Shown here: positions 61,094 to 64,000 of the stretch, piece by piece
Layout: every line of letters begins with the position of its first letter
Numbering within the stretch: the stretch's first letter is position 1
Source: UBA6168 sp041741095
Lineage (GTDB): Bacteria > Bacteroidota > Bacteroidia > Chitinophagales > Saprospiraceae
Length of the DNA: 64,000 bases
NCBI GenBank assembly: GCA_041741095.1
Contig: JBGSKQ010000073.1
Span: 77,726 to 141,725, forward strand
Direction of reading: 5' to 3'
Notes under the pieces: generated by a model
Told to the model about the DNA's origin: nothing
The model's input: the letters and a program-made list of their open reading frames with translations, nothing else
The model's database searches: none
Made by a program: the position numbers and the translations under genes

Positions 61094-62026
61094 TCAGTAC
61101 TTGATAGTCAATTCATAATAGTCTTCATTGTTGTTATTGGTTTCAACAATGTTAGTTACTTGGAACAAGTATGTCTTTCCATTTCTGCTGGCGGCAAAAA
61201 TGTCACCTTCTTCAATTACCTTGCTCACTTTGTAGCTTCCCCAAGTAGGAGTGCCGCTGCCATCACCAGTTACTGCCTCATTAGAAACTGGGGTTGCCGC
61301 ATCAAAAATCCTTTGGATAGCTTCAGTTGAACTGATGTTATCGAAAGTAGATTCTGGAGTAGAAGACCCTACATAACGTAGGTCAGTGCCATTTACATAA
61401 GTGATTTGCTTCCTCCAGGCTTGTGCAGTGGTACTGGTAGAGTCAATGCCTGCATCACGGATTTCAGCTTGGTCAGGAGTAGTTTGACCTGAGGATTGGA
61501 CACCAGTCGAAAGCCCTTCGTCCAAGTCCAGAGCACCTTTGCCAACTCCGCCGCCTTGATTGTAGAGCAGTTTGGCTGTTAATGTAGTGGTAATTTCAGT
61601 TTCTACATTGATTTCCACTTCATCTTCAGCTGTGTTGCTCTTTGTATCAGAAAGCCTGAAAGTATAAGTGCTGGCACCGCTATCATGTGCATCAATTGTC
61701 ACAGTCCAAGTGAAACCTGAAACATCGCTGCCAGTGATCAATTGTGGGTTTGCAGCCAAGCTGATACCTGTGATCGAAATCCTGGCGTCATCAACTTGAA
61801 CATCATCTTCGAGAATAGTGAGGGATTGGAGATCGTTGGTCGTTTTTGCACCAATTACTTCAAATTCAACGGTTTGGCCAGTGCCGACAACTGTTTCTGT
61901 AGCAGCGGTAACAGCAATGGTAGGATCGAGGTCGGGAGTAATCGGATCGTCTTCACCGCAACCGGTGGAAAGGAATAAATTCGAGAGCAGTAATGCGCTA
62001 GCGAAAATCCAGAGAAGTTTTTTCAT
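61094..62026 (-). CDS. lipoprotein of unknown function
   Basis: Lipoprotein of 310 residues. Signal with lipobox ending at Cys23 (LFLSTGCGED), Asp/Glu after it. An Ig-like N-terminal domain (about 35-145) has strand-like segments such as TVEFEVIGAKTTNDLQSLTI and FTWTVTIDAHDSGASTYTFRLSD. A Ser/Thr/Gly-rich part (about 155-300) ends in a strand pattern (GKTYLFQVTNIVETNNN, YYELTIKY). No family is recognised. It is probably a surface or periplasmic lipoprotein. A terminator follows, and the gene is divergent from pepT. Confidence 0.65.
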   Translation of the reverse strand: MKKLLWIFASALLLSNLFLSTGCGEDDPITPDLDPTIAVTAATETVVGTGQTVEFEVIGAKTTNDLQSLTILEDDVQVDDARISITGISLAANPQLITGSDVSGFTWTVTIDAHDSGASTYTFRLSDTKSNTAEDEVEINVETEITTTLTAKLLYNQGGGVGKGALDLDEGLSTGVQSSGQTTPDQAEIRDAGIDSTSTTAQAWRKQITYVNGTDLRYVGSSTPESTFDNISSTEAIQRIFDAATPVSNEAVTGDGSGTPTWGSYKVSKVIEEGDIFAASRNGKTYLFQVTNIVETNNNNEDYYELTIKY

Positions 62027-62439
62027 GTTGAAAAATGGTTTAGTTTAAAAATTATGGTGGTTAAGTTTGAAAGAACCGGGGGATTTGACTGATAGGTTTT
62101 TGGCCGGGCTTTTTGGTCGGCCCATCAAACATTCGGGAACTATTCAAACTTTTGGTCAATGCCTAAGACTGTCAATGCTTTAAGCGGTCACTTATGGGAT
62201 TTGTTCATTTAAGAGGGCGCAAAAATAATTGCTCCCTTCGTGAAAATTTGCCCGAAAAACGAATACTTTGGCGGGAACGATGCTTTGCCTGCATTTAAAA
62301 TTTTGTTAAGGTGAAATATCCTGGAAAACAATGTTTGGAGCGGCAGCCGAAGTACTTGGTGAATTGTCTTTTGATGCTTTTTAAACAACTGCTTTTGTTC
62401 GTCAATCCTTTTTAAAAAACATATAAAACACTGATTTTG
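62027..62439. other. divergent gap between the lipoprotein gene and pepT
   Basis: A 413-bp gap. On the minus strand, TATTTTTG at 62220-62227 fits the -7 consensus for the lipoprotein about 194 bp away. On the plus side TACTTTGG at about 62263-62270 is a weaker match for pepT. No gene or hairpin of note is seen. Confidence 0.4.
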
Positions 62440-63687
62440 ATGAGCTTAAAAATTGAACACACCGTACTCGACCGATTTTTACGCTATGTGAAAATTGACA
62501 CCCAATCCGATCCGGAATCGAAAACCATCCCTTCCACGGAAAAGCAAAAAAACCTCGGCAAGCTCCTGGTCAAGGAACTGAAAGCGATGGGCATCGCCGA
62601 TGCCAGGCTGGACAAGTATGGCTATGTCTATGCCACCATCCCTTCCAACACTAAAAAAGATGTTCCCGTTATCTGCTTCTGCTCGCACATGGACACTGCG
62701 CCCGATTGCAGCGGGGCCGACGTGAAGCCGATTGTCCACAAAAACTACCAGGGCCAGGACATCGTGCTGCCTGATGATAATTCGCAGGTTATCAGGATAA
62801 AAGACCATCCCCATTTGAAAGATCAAATCGGAAATGACGTCGTGACGGCCAGCGGGACGACGCTGTTGGGTGCAGATAATAAAGCGGGTTTGGCTGAAAT
62901 CATGGATGCCGCCCATTTTTTCATGACTCACCCAAATGTGAAACATGGTGAAATAAAAATCCTGTTCACACCGGACGAAGAAATTGGGCGTGGTGTTGAC
63001 AAGGTCAACCTGAAAAAGCTGGGGGCCAAATATTGCTACACAGTGGACGGAGAAATGGCCGGCTCGATGGAGGACGAAACTTTTTCTGCCGACGCAGCCG
63101 TGATTATCATACAGGGCGTGAGTGCCCACCCTGGCTACGCTAAAGGCAAAATGGAACACTCCATGAAAATAGCCGCCGAAATACTGGCTGCGTTGCCGAA
63201 GGATAAATTGTCGCCAGAAACCACCGAAGGGCGGGAAGGTTTTCTTCACCCTGTTTTGATAGAAGGCATGTTGGAAAAAACGAGTATGCGTTTTATTGTC
63301 CGGGATTTTACCAATGAAAAGCTAAAGGAACACGAGGAGGTTTTGCGAAAAATCATGGATAAGGTCATTAAAAAATACCCCAATTCCACCGCCGAGATGA
63401 AGATTATCGAACAATATCGCAACATGAAAAAGGTGCTGGACGGGCATCCTCAAGTGGTGGATTATGCTTTGGAAGCCATTCAGCGGGCAGGTTTGAAACC
63501 CCAGCGTTCGAGTATCCGGGGTGGTACTGATGGCTCCCGCTTGTCTTTCATGGGTTTGCCCAGCCCCAATATTTTTGCTGGCGAACATGCCTTCCACTCA
63601 AGGCAGGAATGGGTTTCCGTGCAGGACATGGAAAAGGCGGTAGAGACGATTATAAATTTAGGGATGATTTGGGAAGAAAAAGCTTGA
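62440..63687 (+). CDS. pepT: peptidase T (tripeptidase)
   Basis: Cytosolic zinc aminotripeptidase of the M20 family, 415 residues from the ATG at 62440; a TTG one codon earlier is less likely. Motifs: YVKIDTQSDP (about 15-24), the metal His and catalytic Asp in CFCSHMDTAPD (about 83-93), TLLGADNKAGLAEIM with the bridging Asp (about 145), FTPDEEIGRG with the catalytic Glu pair (about 178-187), and a C-terminal FAGEHAFHSRQEWV with the last metal His. Length is normal. It removes the N-terminal residue from tripeptides. Confidence 0.95.
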   Translation: MSLKIEHTVLDRFLRYVKIDTQSDPESKTIPSTEKQKNLGKLLVKELKAMGIADARLDKYGYVYATIPSNTKKDVPVICFCSHMDTAPDCSGADVKPIVHKNYQGQDIVLPDDNSQVIRIKDHPHLKDQIGNDVVTASGTTLLGADNKAGLAEIMDAAHFFMTHPNVKHGEIKILFTPDEEIGRGVDKVNLKKLGAKYCYTVDGEMAGSMEDETFSADAAVIIIQGVSAHPGYAKGKMEHSMKIAAEILAALPKDKLSPETTEGREGFLHPVLIEGMLEKTSMRFIVRDFTNEKLKEHEEVLRKIMDKVIKKYPNSTAEMKIIEQYRNMKKVLDGHPQVVDYALEAIQRAGLKPQRSSIRGGTDGSRLSFMGLPSPNIFAGEHAFHSRQEWVSVQDMEKAVETIINLGMIWEEKA

Positions 63688-63711
63688 CGATTTACGATTT
63701 TGGGATTTACG
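63688..63711. repeat. short direct repeat at the pepT 3' end
   Basis: GATTTACGATT occurs at 63689-63699 and again at 63704-63714, a 15-bp period. The second copy runs into the left arm of element E6. Confidence 0.5.
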
Positions 63712-63874
63712 ATTAGGGGTGTTAAGAAAATTATTTCTAATGCCGAATTTACTCCTTTCTCGATGCCATATATGCCGCCTTAGGCGGCAGTTTTCATAAA
63801 AAATCTGCGTCTATCTGCGTCAAAAAATCTGCTTCAAATTTTTCTTAACACCCCTAATTTATGCGAATTAGGGG
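63712..63874. repeat. palindromic intergenic element E6
   Basis: Perfect 19-bp outer arms: ATTAGGGGTGTTAAGAAAA (63712-63730) and its complement (63840-63858). Inside is a TGCCGCC-TTA-GGCGGCA hairpin (63773-63789) and a short direct repeat of ATCTGCGTC. The right arm also forms a second hairpin, CCCCTAATT (63851-63859) with AATTAGGGG (63866-63874), which would compete with the outer stem. Plan matches E1-E5, sequence differs. From 63875 to the window end I see no gene. Confidence 0.65.
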
Positions 63875-64000
63875 TTGACAATAGATTGAAATAGAACAGA
63901 CGTAGCGATGTCCAAAGCGGATTAGGTTTGTGTTGTGAAAGCAATAGAACTAATCGCCCTGTACTACTACGTCTGCGAGTGCTATGATGGGGAACTTCGT

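Noticed and set aside
1..64000. Prophage, integrative element or insertion sequence
   Set aside because: No integrase, transposase, phage structural gene or tRNA-linked direct repeat was seen. The two tRNA genes have no obvious attachment duplicates nearby.

Overview
The window looks like a chromosome segment from a member of the Bacteroidota, most probably of the Saprospiria (Lewinella/Haliscomenobacter-like) group. The phylum call rests on several things seen here. Four secreted proteins carry type IX secretion (T9SS) C-terminal sorting domains, and there is a PorQ homologue. There is a SprB-repeat giant adhesin, a TonB receptor with an N-terminal carboxypeptidase-like domain, an ExbB/ExbD/ExbD cluster, a DUF4293 protein and an OlsF-like acyltransferase. 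Candidate promoters follow the Bacteroidota pattern (TTTG, a spacer, then TAnnTTTG) rather than the E. coli one. The class-level call is inference from general gene content. No rRNA, prophage, transposase or CRISPR array is visible.

Layout. 1-9 kb: AI-2E-type exporter, a TIGR03118-like lipoprotein, a small secreted protein, a phosphate-porin-like barrel, then a DoxX / TAT-exported Gfo-Idh-MocA pair. The gaps here hold large palindromic elements. 8.7-18.9 kb: two secreted proteins (one with a frameshifted T9SS tail), an F420-reductase-like oxidoreductase, a 161-aa unknown converging on a Dam methylase, tRNA-Phe, an OlsF-like acyltransferase, a ParE-type toxin-antitoxin pair, a PlsC acyltransferase and two small barrels. 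19-28 kb: the 1632-aa SprB/HYR adhesin, an ABC exporter, PorQ and a MORN-like lipoprotein. 28-41 kb: GTP-dependent PEP carboxykinase, a PASTA protein, an 860-aa T9SS cargo, rhodanese, SPOR protein, an AddA-like helicase, a secreted unknown, a FAD oxidase and DUF4293. 41-50 kb: ExbD-ExbD-membrane protein-ExbB operon, tRNA-Ser, TatD with a frameshifted DUF983 gene, amidase, a Cys/Met PLP enzyme, RluD and a LuxC-type acyl-CoA reductase. 50-64 kb: a T9SS alpha/beta-hydrolase-like protein behind a TonB receptor, ZIP transporter, SbcC, UbiA/MqnP-like prenyltransferase, DUF1573, a lipoprotein and peptidase T.

How the parts work together. Most of the window is housekeeping interleaved with cell-surface functions. 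PorQ belongs to the machinery that would export the sorting-domain proteins at 10.0, 19-23.9, 31.5-34.0 and 50.1-51.7 kb. The ExbB/ExbD operon could energise the TonB receptor at 51.7-54.5 kb. Two acyltransferases flanking a toxin-antitoxin pair suggest a lipid-synthesis neighbourhood.

Most worth a second look: (1) six intergenic elements built as long inverted repeats with GC-rich inner hairpins; three share sequence, have co-varying outer stems, and seem to gain or lose 18-bp palindrome modules; (2) a 161-aa protein whose gene overlaps tail-to-tail with a Dam methylase gene; (3) enzymes with altered key residues: a hydrolase with Gly at the nucleophile position, an OlsF-like protein with Gln at the acyltransferase His, and an AddA-like helicase lacking the nuclease Lys; (4) two frameshifts, both explained by one missing T in a T-run, which could be assembly errors. 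No single locus is clearly a new system. The palindromic elements and the Dam-linked protein are the best candidates.
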